64,000 bases of DNA from contig NZ_FMCS01000009.1 of assembly GCF_900091435.1 (NCBI RefSeq), positions 186,001 to 250,000 of the forward strand, read 5' to 3'. This DNA is from Micromonospora chaiyaphumensis. GTDB lineage: Bacteria; Actinomycetota; Actinomycetes; Mycobacteriales; Micromonosporaceae. The position numbers and the translations under genes were made by a program. Positions 52,648 through 61,286 of the stretch are shown in pieces (within the stretch, counting starts at the first letter, position 1; each line of letters begins with the position of its first letter). The notes under the pieces are model-generated. The model was not told where the DNA came from. It did not search any database and worked only from the letters and a program-made list of their open reading frames with translations.

Positions 52648-53963
52648 CCGCCGGACTCCCTGGCGTAGGCGCGGGCGGCGGCCATCCGCTCCACGGTGGA
52701 CGGGTGGGACGCCGACCAGAGGTATTCCCAGCGGGGCGGGTCGGGGTCGGCCAGGTTGACGCCGGCCAGCCGGCGCTGCATCGCCTCGAACGTGACCGGG
52801 TCGCCGGTGAGCGCCAGCGCGTGCGCGTCGGCCCGGGCCTCGACCCGCCGGGAGACCAGCGCCTGCACCGGCGTGGCCATCAGGCCGGCCACCGTGACCA
52901 GCGCGATCAGCAGCGGGAACGCCCGTGGTTGGGCGATCGAGTCGACCCCGGCCAGCCGCAGCAGCGGCGCCCAGGACCCGATCAGGTAGAGGGCCACCAC
53001 CGCGGCGGCGGCGCCCAGCGCGCCCATGAGCGTGCCGGTCCAGACGTCCCGGTCCTTGGCGTGCCCCAGCTCGTGGGCGACCACGCTGGTGACCTCCGCC
53101 GGGTCCGCCTCGCGCAGCAGGGTGTCGTAGACCACCACCCGCCGGGTCGGCCCCAGCCCCGAGACGTACGCGTTGACGGCCCGGGTCCGCCGCGAGGCGT
53201 CGGCGACCAGCACGTCGCGCACGGGCACCCCGTCGCGGGCCGCCAGGCTGGTCAGCTCGGTGCGCAGCGGGCCGGGCTCCATGGGGGTGAACCGGTTGAA
53301 CACCGGCTCGACCAGCACCGGCAGCACGAACGACAGAAGCACCACCAGCGCGGCGGCGCCGGCCGCGCCGAACGCCCACCACCAGCGCGGGGAGAGCCGG
53401 ACCACGGTGTAGAAGCCGAGCAGGACGAGCGCGCCGATGACGGCGCTCACCGCGTACGACTTGAGCAGGTCGACGGCCCAGCCGCCCCAGCCCTGGGTGC
53501 TCAGCCCGTAGCGGTTCAGCACGGTCTGCCGCCAGGCGGCGAAGGGCAGGGTGAGCAGGTCGGCCAGGAACATCACGGCCAGCCCGCCGAGCACCGCCTG
53601 GGCGGCCCAGTGCCCGCCGAACGGCCGGCCGGCCAGCTCGACGAGGCGACCGCCGACCGGGGTGAGGCCGAGCAGCAGGGCCACCACCAGGCCGACGACG
53701 AGCGCCGACCAGCCCGCCGGGCGCAGCGCGCCGTGGAAGGCCCGGCCCCGGGCCACCTGGTCGACCGGGAGCGCGCGCAGCGCCGCGAGCTGGTCGGCCC
53801 GGGGTGCCGGCGGCCGGCTCCACGGGACCAGCAGCGCTGCGGCGACCAGCAGCGCGACGGCCAGCCCGGCCAGGGTCAGCACCGCCCAGCCGCGCGGGGT
53901 CACCGCCCCGTCCCGTCGCGCCGTGCCCGCCTCATGCCGCTCCCTCCCGCCGTGAGCGCTCAT
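52644..53963 (-). CDS. M48-family (Ste24/HtpX-like) integral membrane metallopeptidase
   Basis: This 439-residue membrane protease has about seven helices, the family landmarks PVLVEPVFNRFTPME, VADASRRTRAVNAYVSGLGPTRRVVVYDTLL, and the zinc motif VVAHELGHAKDRD (HExxH) with a downstream third ligand region EARADAHALALTGD. It ends YLWSASHPSTVERMAAAR. It cleaves membrane or prenylated-type proteins; the substrate is unknown. It is translationally coupled to pimB through an ATGA overlap. Confidence 0.9.
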   Translation of the reverse strand: MSAHGGRERHEAGTARRDGAVTPRGWAVLTLAGLAVALLVAAALLVPWSRPPAPRADQLAALRALPVDQVARGRAFHGALRPAGWSALVVGLVVALLLGLTPVGGRLVELAGRPFGGHWAAQAVLGGLAVMFLADLLTLPFAAWRQTVLNRYGLSTQGWGGWAVDLLKSYAVSAVIGALVLLGFYTVVRLSPRWWWAFGAAGAAALVVLLSFVLPVLVEPVFNRFTPMEPGPLRTELTSLAARDGVPVRDVLVADASRRTRAVNAYVSGLGPTRRVVVYDTLLREADPAEVTSVVAHELGHAKDRDVWTGTLMGALGAAAAVVALYLIGSWAPLLRLAGVDSIAQPRAFPLLIALVTVAGLMATPVQALVSRRVEARADAHALALTGDPVTFEAMQRRLAGVNLADPDPPRWEYLWSASHPSTVERMAAARAYARESGG

Positions 53964-54006
53964 CCTAAGGCCCGCGCGGCGCGGTGACCGTGGTGGCCGA
54001 GCGGGA

Positions 54007-54219
54007 TCAGGCGACCCGGCGGCGGCGGGCCGGCCGCCGGGGCGCCGGCGGGGCGGGCAGCACCTGCACCTCGAAGCCGGCCCGGGCGAACGCCTCGATC
54101 GCCCGGTGCTCGTCGGGGCCCAGGTCGGCGGCCGCGGAGCCGGTGTCGAGCAGCGCGGTCACCAGGCAGCCGGGGCAGCCGGCGCCCCGGACCCCGCAGG
54201 TGTCGCAGTCGATGAGCAT
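54007..54219 (-). CDS. Small CxxC-type protein (70 residues)
   Basis: ATG 54219 follows AGGAGG by 5 nt (54225-54230 region). The product begins MLIDCDTCGVRGAGCPGCLV, a four-cysteine knuckle suited to zinc, continues with a helical segment GPDEHRAIEAFARAGFEVQVL and ends in a basic PARRRR tail. Similar short proteins occur near this locus in other actinobacteria. Function unknown; the tail suggests nucleic-acid contact. Confidence 0.7.
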   Translation of the reverse strand: MLIDCDTCGVRGAGCPGCLVTALLDTGSAAADLGPDEHRAIEAFARAGFEVQVLPAPPAPRRPARRRRVA

Positions 54220-54426
54220 GCACGCCTCCTGACGCATCGCCGATGGCGGACCGGAGAGGGCCCACCACCGTCGGTCACCACGAGGCTAGGCCGGGGGTGT
54301 GACAGAACCGGACAACGAGGCAGCACCCACCCCGAACCCGATCATCCAGCACCCCACTCACGGGCTCCCTGGCCACTCTCGGTCCGCCGCGCACCCCGGC
54401 GGCCGGCCCCGCCAAGATCCACACCG

Positions 54427-54540
54427 CCTCGCCGAGGTGGCGCGATCAACTCGCCCCGGACACCGCCACCTCGCCGAGCTGGAGTCGATCAAGCACCGCG
54501 AAGACGCCACCTCGCCGACCTGGGGTCGATCACGGACGGC
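54427..54540. repeat. Three imperfect 41-42-bp tandem repeats with internal palindromes
   Basis: cctcgccgag-type units start at 54427, 54469 and 54510, each followed by a GG and a gatca box. gaggtggcg and cgccacctc within them form inverted pairs. This fills the 330-bp gap 54220-54549 between the small CxxC gene and the NYN gene; I see no gene there. It may act as a terminator for the NYN transcript. Confidence 0.6.
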
Positions 54541-54549
54541 GGTGGCGCG

Positions 54550-55953
54550 TCAGGACCGGGCGAGCCGCCGCAACAGCGAGTCGGCGCCGAGCGGGTAGGC
54601 GCCGTGCCGGCGTACCCCGTCGGCGACCTCGCGGTCGGAGGAGACCACCACCACCGGCCGCCCGGCCGGCTCGGCGCGGACCAGGCGACGGATCAACTCG
54701 TCCGCCGTCTCCCCCTTCCGGGAGAACAGCACCCGCACGCCGCGCGGCGTCGGGGGCAGCCCGTGGATCCGCTCGGCGCCGTCGAAGACCACGGTGACCT
54801 CGTCGCCGGTCTGCGCGGCGATCCCGCCCAGCCCGGTGATGAGCCGCTTGCGCTGCTGCTCCAGCGACATCTCGCCGAAGCCCCGCTTGGTGACGTTGTA
54901 GCCGTCCACCACGAGGTGCGCCTTCGGCAGCGCGAGCAGCTGGTCGAGGCGGGCAGGGTCGTCGGTGTCCCGGGCCCGGGCCGCGGCGCCGGCCGGGGTG
55001 GCCGCCGACTGGTCGGCGAACGCGTCGGCGACGAAGTCGGCGGGCAGCTTCTCCACCGGGTCCAGCGCCAGCTCGCGGCGGAGCCCGACGGCGGCCTGCC
55101 CGATCGTCTCCAGCAGCAGCCAGAGCTTCGCCTCGTCGACCGAGCGGGCCTCCTTGGCGCTGACCCGGGCCACGCCGGCCGCGGCCTCCGCCTCGGCCAG
55201 CCGGGCCCGGGCGCGGCGCAGCTCGGCGTCGGCGTCGGCGGCCGCGCGGGCGGCCCGGCCGCGCTCGGTGGCCAGCAGCTCGGTGGCCTTGCGCTCGCGG
55301 CCCTGGGTCTCCCGGAGGGTACGGGCGAGCTGGCGGGCCTCCTCGCGGAGCTGGCCCAGCTCCTCGCGGACGCGGGCGAGCTCGTCGCGGAGCTTCTCCG
55401 CCTCGACCCGGGCCACCGCCCGGTCGTGCTCGGCGCGGGTGGCCCGCTGCTCGGCCTCGCGGACCAGCTCGGCGACCACCGCGCTGTCCGCCTCGGCGCG
55501 CACCGCGGCGCCACTGGCCTCGATCAACTCCCGCCAGCCGCGCGGCCGGGCCAGGTAGGCCAGGGCGGCCACCTCGACCGGGTCGGCCGCCGCCGGTGCG
55601 GTCCCCTCCACGACGGCCGCGCCCAGGTCGCCGGCGTCGGCGAGCACCCGCGCGGTGACCCGCTGCCGGAACAGCGGATCGGCGGTGAGCTGGGCGGCGA
55701 TGGCCGGGGCACCGAGCCGGGCGCGCCGGTTGGGGGCGAACTTGGCCACCCGGCGCAGCGGCACGGGCACCTCGTCGGCGGCCAGGCCGGGCAGCACCGC
55801 GGCGGTGAGCGCCACGATCCGCTGCCGGACCGGCTCGGGCAGGACGGGCTCCGGCTCGGCGGCCGCGCCGTCCGGGGTCTCACCGGCGTCGCCCGCGCCG
55901 ACCAGCGGCTCCTCCGGGGAGGAGTGGTCGTCGTGCGGCTCGGTGAGGGGCAT
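54550..55953 (-). CDS. NYN (PIN-like) ribonuclease-domain protein with central coiled coil
   Basis: This 467-residue protein has an N-terminal helical region (about 40-150), a long coiled coil (about 165-275, rich in Arg/Glu/Ala) and a C-terminal NYN/YacP-type domain with VVDGYNVTKRGFGEM, VTVVFDGAERI, LFSRKGETADELI and VVSSDREVADGVRRHGA. The acidic residues expected for a metal-dependent nuclease are present. Family members with this fold cleave RNA. Divergent from the DEDDh/GIY-YIG nuclease gene with 127 bp between them. The coiled coil suggests oligomerisation. Confidence 0.87.
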   Translation of the reverse strand: MPLTEPHDDHSSPEEPLVGAGDAGETPDGAAAEPEPVLPEPVRQRIVALTAAVLPGLAADEVPVPLRRVAKFAPNRRARLGAPAIAAQLTADPLFRQRVTARVLADAGDLGAAVVEGTAPAAADPVEVAALAYLARPRGWRELIEASGAAVRAEADSAVVAELVREAEQRATRAEHDRAVARVEAEKLRDELARVREELGQLREEARQLARTLRETQGRERKATELLATERGRAARAAADADAELRRARARLAEAEAAAGVARVSAKEARSVDEAKLWLLLETIGQAAVGLRRELALDPVEKLPADFVADAFADQSAATPAGAAARARDTDDPARLDQLLALPKAHLVVDGYNVTKRGFGEMSLEQQRKRLITGLGGIAAQTGDEVTVVFDGAERIHGLPPTPRGVRVLFSRKGETADELIRRLVRAEPAGRPVVVVSSDREVADGVRRHGAYPLGADSLLRRLARS

Positions 55954-56067
55954 GTGGCAAGTCTCCCACCCCGAACGGGCTCACCGCCCGGTGAGTGAGC
56001 CGATCTCTCATCCTACCCCTGTGGTGACGCGTGGGGCTGCCGGGACGGGAGTGTCGGACCCCGCCGC

Positions 56068-56073
56068 TAGCGT
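56068..56073 (+). promoter_or_regulatory. -10 box of the DEDDh/GIY-YIG gene (leaderless)
   Basis: TAGCGT lies 7 nt before GTG 56081; the same GCTAGCGT context precedes the polyprenyl synthase GTG at 8311. Confidence 0.5.
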
Positions 56074-56080
56074 GCCGCGG

Positions 56081-57838
56081 GTGACGCGAGCGGACTACGT
56101 CCAGGAGGCCCTGGCCGGCCTGGACCGGGTGGCGGGCACGGGGGTCGACCCCGCGCTGCCGCTCTACGCGACCACCTTCGTGGTGGTCGACCTGGAGACC
56201 ACCGGCGGCGCGCCGGACGGCGGCGGCATCACCGAGATCGGCGCCGTGAAGGTGCGCGGCGGCGAGGAGCTGGGCGTGCTCGCGACCCTGGTCAACCCGG
56301 GGGTGCCGATCCCGCCGTTCATCACCGTGCTGACCGGGATCACCCAGGCCATGCTGCTCCCCGCGCCACCGATCGAGCAGGTGCTGCCGAGTTTCCTGGA
56401 GTTCGTCGCCGACGCCGTGCTGGTCGCCCACAACGCCCCCTACGACGTGGGCTTCCTCAAGGCCGCCTGCGCGAAGCACGGCTACCGCTGGCCCAACCCG
56501 CGGGTGCTGGACACCGCCGCGCTGGCCCGCCGGGTGCTCACCCGCGACGAGGTGCCCAACCGCAAGCTGGGCACCCTGGCGGCCTACTTCCGCACCGCCA
56601 CCCAGCCCACCCACCGGGCGCTCGACGACGCCAAGGCGACCGTCGACGTGCTGCACGGGCTGATCGGCCGGCTCGGCGGGCACCGGGTGGACACCGTCGG
56701 TGAGGCCATCGAGTTCGCCCGGGCGGTCACCCCGACCCAGCGGCGCAAGCGGCACCTCGCCGAGGGGTTGCCCAAGGTGCCCGGCGTCTACATCTTCCGG
56801 GCCGCCGACGACCGGCCGCTCTACGTCGGCACCTCCGGCGACATCGCCACCCGGGTGCGCAGCTACTTCACCGCCGCCGAGAAGCGGGCCCGGATCTCGG
56901 AGATGCTGGCGGCCGCCGAGCGCGTGGAGGCGGTCGAGTGCGCCCACTCGCTGGAGGCCGAGGTGCGCGAGCTGCGGCTGATCGCCGCGCACGCGCCGCC
57001 GTACAACCGGCGGTCGAAGTACCCGGAGCGCCAGGTCTGGCTGAAGCTGACCGACGAGGCGTACCCGCGGTTGTCGATCGTGCGCGACCTCGCGCCCACC
57101 GACTCGGCCTACCTCGGTCCGTTCCGCTCGAAGCAGGCCGCCGAGCTGGCCGCCGCCGGGTTCCACGACGCGGTGCCGCTGCGCCAGTGCACCCACCGGC
57201 TGTCCCGGCGCACCACCATGCCGGCCTGCGCGCTGGCCGAGCTGGGTCGCTGCCCGGCGCCCTGCGAGCACCGGATCACCCCGGAGGAGTACGACCACCG
57301 CGCCGCCGTCCCGTTCCGCACCGCCACCCGCGACGACCCGCAGGTGGTGGTCGACGCCCTGCTGGCCCGGATCGAGGTGCTCTCCGCCGGCCAGCGCTAC
57401 GAGGAGGCCGCGGTGGTGCGCAGCCGGCTGGCCGCGGTGCTGCGCGCGGCGGTCCGCATGCAGCGCCTGGCCGCGCTGACCGGCATCGCCGAGCTGGCCG
57501 CCGCCCGGCCGGCCGCCCGGGGCGGCTGGGAGCTGGCCCTGGTGCGCCACGGCCGGCTGGCCGGGGCCGGGGTGTCCCCGCCGGGTGTCCATCCGCGACC
57601 GACCATCACCGCGATCCGGGCCACCGCCGAGACAGTCCTGCCCGGGCACGGGCCGGTGCCGGCGGCGACCGCGGAGGAGACCGAGCGCATCCTGTCCTGG
57701 TTGGAACGACCGGAGACCCGGCTCGTGGAGATGTCGGCCGGATGGGCCTCGCCGGTCGCCGGCGCGGGCCGGTTCCGCGACCTGCTGGCCAAGGCGGAGA
57801 ACGGCACCTCCCACCAACTCTCGACCGAACGCTCATGA
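56081..57838 (+). CDS. DEDDh exonuclease - GIY-YIG (UvrC N-terminal-like) fusion nuclease
   Basis: The 585-residue protein joins a DnaQ-like DEDDh exonuclease (about 25-200: FVVVDLETTGG, VAHNAPYDVGFLKAAC, HRALDDAKATVDVL) to a GIY-YIG domain (about 225-310: KVPGVYIFRAADDRPLYVG, NRRSKYPE) and a helix-rich tail with a UVR-like element. It resembles UvrC but lacks the RNase H-like 5'-incision domain and the HhH pair. The M. tuberculosis counterpart is Rv2191. It is likely a DNA repair or processing nuclease. GTG 56081 is chosen because of the TAGCGT -10 and the loss of similarity upstream. Confidence 0.9.
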   Translation: MTRADYVQEALAGLDRVAGTGVDPALPLYATTFVVVDLETTGGAPDGGGITEIGAVKVRGGEELGVLATLVNPGVPIPPFITVLTGITQAMLLPAPPIEQVLPSFLEFVADAVLVAHNAPYDVGFLKAACAKHGYRWPNPRVLDTAALARRVLTRDEVPNRKLGTLAAYFRTATQPTHRALDDAKATVDVLHGLIGRLGGHRVDTVGEAIEFARAVTPTQRRKRHLAEGLPKVPGVYIFRAADDRPLYVGTSGDIATRVRSYFTAAEKRARISEMLAAAERVEAVECAHSLEAEVRELRLIAAHAPPYNRRSKYPERQVWLKLTDEAYPRLSIVRDLAPTDSAYLGPFRSKQAAELAAAGFHDAVPLRQCTHRLSRRTTMPACALAELGRCPAPCEHRITPEEYDHRAAVPFRTATRDDPQVVVDALLARIEVLSAGQRYEEAAVVRSRLAAVLRAAVRMQRLAALTGIAELAAARPAARGGWELALVRHGRLAGAGVSPPGVHPRPTITAIRATAETVLPGHGPVPAATAEETERILSWLERPETRLVEMSAGWASPVAGAGRFRDLLAKAENGTSHQLSTERS

Positions 57839-57967
57839 CCAAGTGTCCGATCGGACTACGTCAACTCCCTTAGGCTGTTAGAGAAGTGCAGTCCTGCCCG
57901 ATTCGCGGGCCTGCTCCCGGTCGCCGGCCCGCCGGCGGCCCGGGGCCGGGGTGAGGAGGTGTCCCAG

Positions 57968-59758
57968 GTGGACGTCGACGCCGGACACGGCGCCGCCCTG
58001 GGCGGCGCCCTCCCGACCCAGCCCGGCGAGCTGCCGCTCTCCCGGCGCCTGCGCTCCCTCCTCACCTGGCCCACCACCGACAACGACCCGGTCACCGCGC
58101 TGGTCCGCGCCCATCGGGGCATCCATCCCAACGCCGACGCGTCGGTGCTGCGGCGGGCCTACACGATCGCCGAGAACATGCACCGCGGCCAGTTCCGCAA
58201 GAGCGGCGAGCCCTACATCACGCACCCGCTCGCGGTCGCCCAGATCTGCGCGGACCTCGGCATGGACAGCACCACCCTGGTCGCCGCGCTGCTGCACGAC
58301 ACCGTGGAGGACACCCGCTACACCCTCCAGGCGCTCCAGGAGGACTTCGGGCGCCAGGTGGCCCACCTGGTCGACGGGGTGACCAAGTTCGACAAGGCGT
58401 TCTACGGCAAGGCCGCCGAGGCGGAGACCGTCCGCAAGATGATCGTGGCGGCCGGCAAGGACGTCCGGGTCCTGATCATCAAGCTGGCCGACCGGCTGCA
58501 CAACATGCGCACCCTCGGGGTCCGCTCGGCCGCCTCCCGGGAGCGGATCGCCCGCAAGACCCAGGAGGTGCTGGTTCCGCTCTGCGACCGGCTGGGCATC
58601 CAGACCCTCAAGCGCGAGCTGGACGACGTGGTGCTGCTGCACCTGCAGCCGGAGGAGCACGCGCGGATCGCCCGCTTCGTGCACGACCGGCCGGGCTGGG
58701 ACGCCTACCTCGACGACGTGGTGGCGAAGACCCGGGTGGCGCTGCGCCGCAGCCGGGTGGACGCCGAGGTCGGCCCCCGCCCCCGGCACCTCTACTCGAT
58801 CTGGAAGGACACGGTGGCCGGCGAGCACGCGGCGCCGTACGACCTGCCCCGCATCGCCATCGTGGTGGACGGCCCGGCCACCGACTGTTACGCCGCGCTC
58901 GGCGCGGTCCACGGGCTGTGGCGGCCGGTGCCGGGCCGCTTCAAGGACTTCATCGCCTCCCCGAAGAACAACCTCTACCGGTCCCTGCACACCAGCGTCT
59001 GCGGCCCGCAGGACCGCACCGTCGAGGTGCTGATCCGCACCGCGGAGATGCACCACTCCGCCGAATACGGCGTCGCCGCCCACTACCGCTTCCCCCGCGA
59101 GGCCGGGCGTGCCGCCGACGGGGCGGACGAGCTGGCCTGGCTGCGTCGCGTGCTCGACTGGGAGCAGGAGACGGTCGACCCCACGCAGTTCATGGAGTCG
59201 CTGCGCTGCGACCTGGCCGAGGCGCAGGTCCAGGTGGTCGCCGACGGGCGGCAGGTGGTGCTGCCGGCCGGGGCCACCCCGGTCGACCTCGCCTACGAGC
59301 TGAGCACCGAGCGCGGCGACCACTGCCTCGCCGCGCGCATCAACGGCCGGCTGGCCCCGCTCTCCTCCGAGTTGGAGGAGGGCGACGTGGTGGAGATCTT
59401 CACCGAGAGCGACGCGGAGAGCGGCTTCGAGGTCGACGTGGCGCCCCGCGGGCCGCGCCGGGAGTGGCTGGGCTTCGTCAAGTCCCCCCATGCCCAGATG
59501 CAGATCAACCGCTGGTTCGCCGAGCACACCGAACCGGGCATCTCGATCGCCGACAAGGTACGCCTCGGCCGGGCCACCATCGGCCTGGCGCTGCGCAAGC
59601 ACGACCGGGGCCTGGCCAGCGACCTGCCGCTGCTGCGGCTCTCCGAGGAACTGGGCTACCCCGACCTGGAAACCCTGCTGGTGGCGGTCTTCGACCGCAC
59701 CGTGGAGCCCGACACGGTGGTCCGGCAGCTGATCGATCTGGTCGACCACCGGCAGTAG
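57968..59758 (+). CDS. Short bifunctional (p)ppGpp synthetase/hydrolase (RelA/SpoT homologue)
   Basis: This 596-residue Rel enzyme has an HD hydrolase domain (YITHPLAVAQI, ALLHDTVEDT, KLADRLHNMRTL), a synthetase domain (RHLYSIWKDT, FKDFIASPKNNLYRSLHT, IRTAEMHHSAEYGVAAH) and a TGS domain (VVLPAGATPVDLAYELS) but ends about 150 residues before the ACT/RIS region of full-length Rel. The HD triad is intact; the synthetase loop reads LYRSLHT where most enzymes have GYQSLHT. It controls ppGpp levels, perhaps as a second enzyme beside a full-length Rel. GTG 57968 has GAGGAGG 8 nt upstream. Confidence 0.9.
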   Translation: MDVDAGHGAALGGALPTQPGELPLSRRLRSLLTWPTTDNDPVTALVRAHRGIHPNADASVLRRAYTIAENMHRGQFRKSGEPYITHPLAVAQICADLGMDSTTLVAALLHDTVEDTRYTLQALQEDFGRQVAHLVDGVTKFDKAFYGKAAEAETVRKMIVAAGKDVRVLIIKLADRLHNMRTLGVRSAASRERIARKTQEVLVPLCDRLGIQTLKRELDDVVLLHLQPEEHARIARFVHDRPGWDAYLDDVVAKTRVALRRSRVDAEVGPRPRHLYSIWKDTVAGEHAAPYDLPRIAIVVDGPATDCYAALGAVHGLWRPVPGRFKDFIASPKNNLYRSLHTSVCGPQDRTVEVLIRTAEMHHSAEYGVAAHYRFPREAGRAADGADELAWLRRVLDWEQETVDPTQFMESLRCDLAEAQVQVVADGRQVVLPAGATPVDLAYELSTERGDHCLAARINGRLAPLSSELEEGDVVEIFTESDAESGFEVDVAPRGPRREWLGFVKSPHAQMQINRWFAEHTEPGISIADKVRLGRATIGLALRKHDRGLASDLPLLRLSEELGYPDLETLLVAVFDRTVEPDTVVRQLIDLVDHRQ

Positions 59759-59794
59759 GCGAGCTCCACTCATCCGCCGGCGCCGGCCGGCCAC

Positions 59795-59800
59795 TAGCCT
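59795..59800 (+). promoter_or_regulatory. -10 box of the Nudix gene (leaderless)
   Basis: TAGCCT lies 7 nt before ATG 59808, without a Shine-Dalgarno. Confidence 0.4.
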
Positions 59801-59807
59801 TACAGGC

Positions 59808-60347
59808 ATGATCCCCCGCGCGCGTGCCACCGGACGGGCCCTCGGCTACCAGATCTTCTACCGGCTCCCGGTCCCGCTGCGGCGGCGGCTGGTCCGGCTC
59901 GCCGTGCCGAAGTACATCGTCGGCGCGGTCACCCTGGTCCGGGACGCCGAGGCCGGCGGGGCGGGGCGGATCCTGCTGCTGCGCCAGCCGCCCGGCCACA
60001 GCTGGACCCTCCCGGCCGGGCTGCTGCAGCGCGGCGAGGCCCCGGTGGTCGGCGCCGCCCGCGAGCTGTACGAGGAGTCCGGCATCCGGCTCGCGCCCGA
60101 GCGGCTCCGCCCCGCCGTGCCGAACGCCGTGGTGCACGCCAAGGGCTGGGTGGACGTGGTCTTCGAGACGGAGGTGCCGGCCTCCAGCACCGAGCTGACC
60201 GTGGACGGCGCCGAGGTCTTCGAGGCCGCCTGGCACCCGCTGGACGACCTGCCCCGGATGAGCCGCGCCACCGCCAACCTGCTCGGGCACTACGGGATCG
60301 GCCCGCGCGCGGGCGAGGTCCCGCCGGCGGCGCCGCCCGCCGCGTGA
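59808..60347 (+). CDS. Nudix hydrolase
   Basis: The 179-residue protein carries a complete Nudix box, GLLQRGEAPVVGAARELYEE followed by SGI (G-x5-E-x7-R-E-L-x-E-E-x-G), inside the usual core (IVGAVTLVRD, ILLLRQPPGHSWTLPAG). The N-terminal 35 residues are basic and hydrophobic and may attach it to the membrane. It hydrolyses a nucleoside diphosphate linked to another moiety; the substrate is unknown. Its stop overlaps the next GTG by 4 bp, so it may act in the same sugar-nucleotide pathway as that gene. Confidence 0.9.
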   Translation: MIPRARATGRALGYQIFYRLPVPLRRRLVRLAVPKYIVGAVTLVRDAEAGGAGRILLLRQPPGHSWTLPAGLLQRGEAPVVGAARELYEESGIRLAPERLRPAVPNAVVHAKGWVDVVFETEVPASSTELTVDGAEVFEAAWHPLDDLPRMSRATANLLGHYGIGPRAGEVPPAAPPAA

Positions 60348-61234
60348 CCGGCACCGGCGGGGCCGCCGCGTCGGGGCCCGGCTGGCGGGCCGCCGTGGAC
60401 GTCTGCGCGGTGGTGCTCGCCGCCGGGGAGGGGACCCGGCTGCGCCCGCTCACCGCGCACCTGCCCAAGGCGCTCTGCCCGGTCGGCAACGTGCCGCTGC
60501 TCGACCGGGCGCTGGACCGGCTGGCCGGGCTGGGCCTGACCGGGCCGGACCGGGTCGCCGTGAACGCCTGCTACCTGGGTGGGCAGGTGGTGGCGCACGT
60601 GGGCGCCCGGGCGCACCTGTCGGTCGAGCCGGGCGACCCGCTCGGCACCGCCGGCGGGCTGGGCAACCTGCGGGACTGGATCGCCGGGCGGGGGGTGCTG
60701 GTCGGCAACGCCGACGCGTACCTGGCCGACCCGGGCGTCCCGCCGGGGCCGGACGTCGCGGCGCTGCTGGACGGCTGGGACGGGCGGAGCGTACGCCTGC
60801 TCGGCCAGCCGGCCGACGACCCGGCGGCCCCCGGCACCTTCGACGGCCACCGGTTCGTGGGGTTCTCGCTGCTGCCGTGGCGGCTGGTGCGGGACCTGCC
60901 GGCGGCCTTCGGCGACCTGGTCCGGGCGGTCTGGCGGCCCGCGGAGGCGGCCGGCGCGCTGGCCGTGGTCCCCTACCCGGGCACGTTCTACGACACCGGC
61001 ACTCCGGCCGACTACCTGGCGGCCAACCTGCACGCGGCCGGCCCGGGCGGCCTGGTCGACCCGTCCGCCACGGTCGACGGGCCGGTGACCCGCTCGGTGG
61101 TCGGCGCGGACGCGGTGGTGCGCGGCGCCGTGGACCGCTCGGTGGTCTGGCCCGGCGCGACGGTCGCCGCCGGGGAACGCCTCAGCGGGGTGATCCGGGC
61201 GGGCACCGACCTGACCGTCCCGGCGGCCCGGTGA
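60344..61234 (+). CDS. Sugar-1-phosphate nucleotidyltransferase-like protein (NTP_transferase family)
   Basis: This 296-residue protein has the nucleotide-binding signature VVLAAGEGTRLRPLTAHLPKALCPVGNVPLLDRAL, VLVGNADAYL (the metal Asp region) and GTPADYLAANLHA, then a short left-handed beta-helix-like tail (VVGADAVVRGAVDRSVVWPGATV). It resembles mannose-1-phosphate guanylyltransferase/glucose-1-phosphate nucleotidyltransferase. The product is probably an NDP-sugar for glycan synthesis. Coupled by GTGA to the Nudix gene. Sugar and nucleotide are not determinable. Confidence 0.88.
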   Translation: MTGTGGAAASGPGWRAAVDVCAVVLAAGEGTRLRPLTAHLPKALCPVGNVPLLDRALDRLAGLGLTGPDRVAVNACYLGGQVVAHVGARAHLSVEPGDPLGTAGGLGNLRDWIAGRGVLVGNADAYLADPGVPPGPDVAALLDGWDGRSVRLLGQPADDPAAPGTFDGHRFVGFSLLPWRLVRDLPAAFGDLVRAVWRPAEAAGALAVVPYPGTFYDTGTPADYLAANLHAAGPGGLVDPSATVDGPVTRSVVGADAVVRGAVDRSVVWPGATVAAGERLSGVIRAGTDLTVPAAR

Positions 61235-61286
61235 CCCGACCAGCCCTTAGCATGGGCCTCGACGCCGACGAACGGAGAAATGTCCC

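Noticed and set aside
54299..54598. A 99-codon ORF starting GTG 54299
   Set aside because: It covers the tandem-repeat gap, has low-complexity sequence and runs into the opposite-strand NYN gene; no SD.
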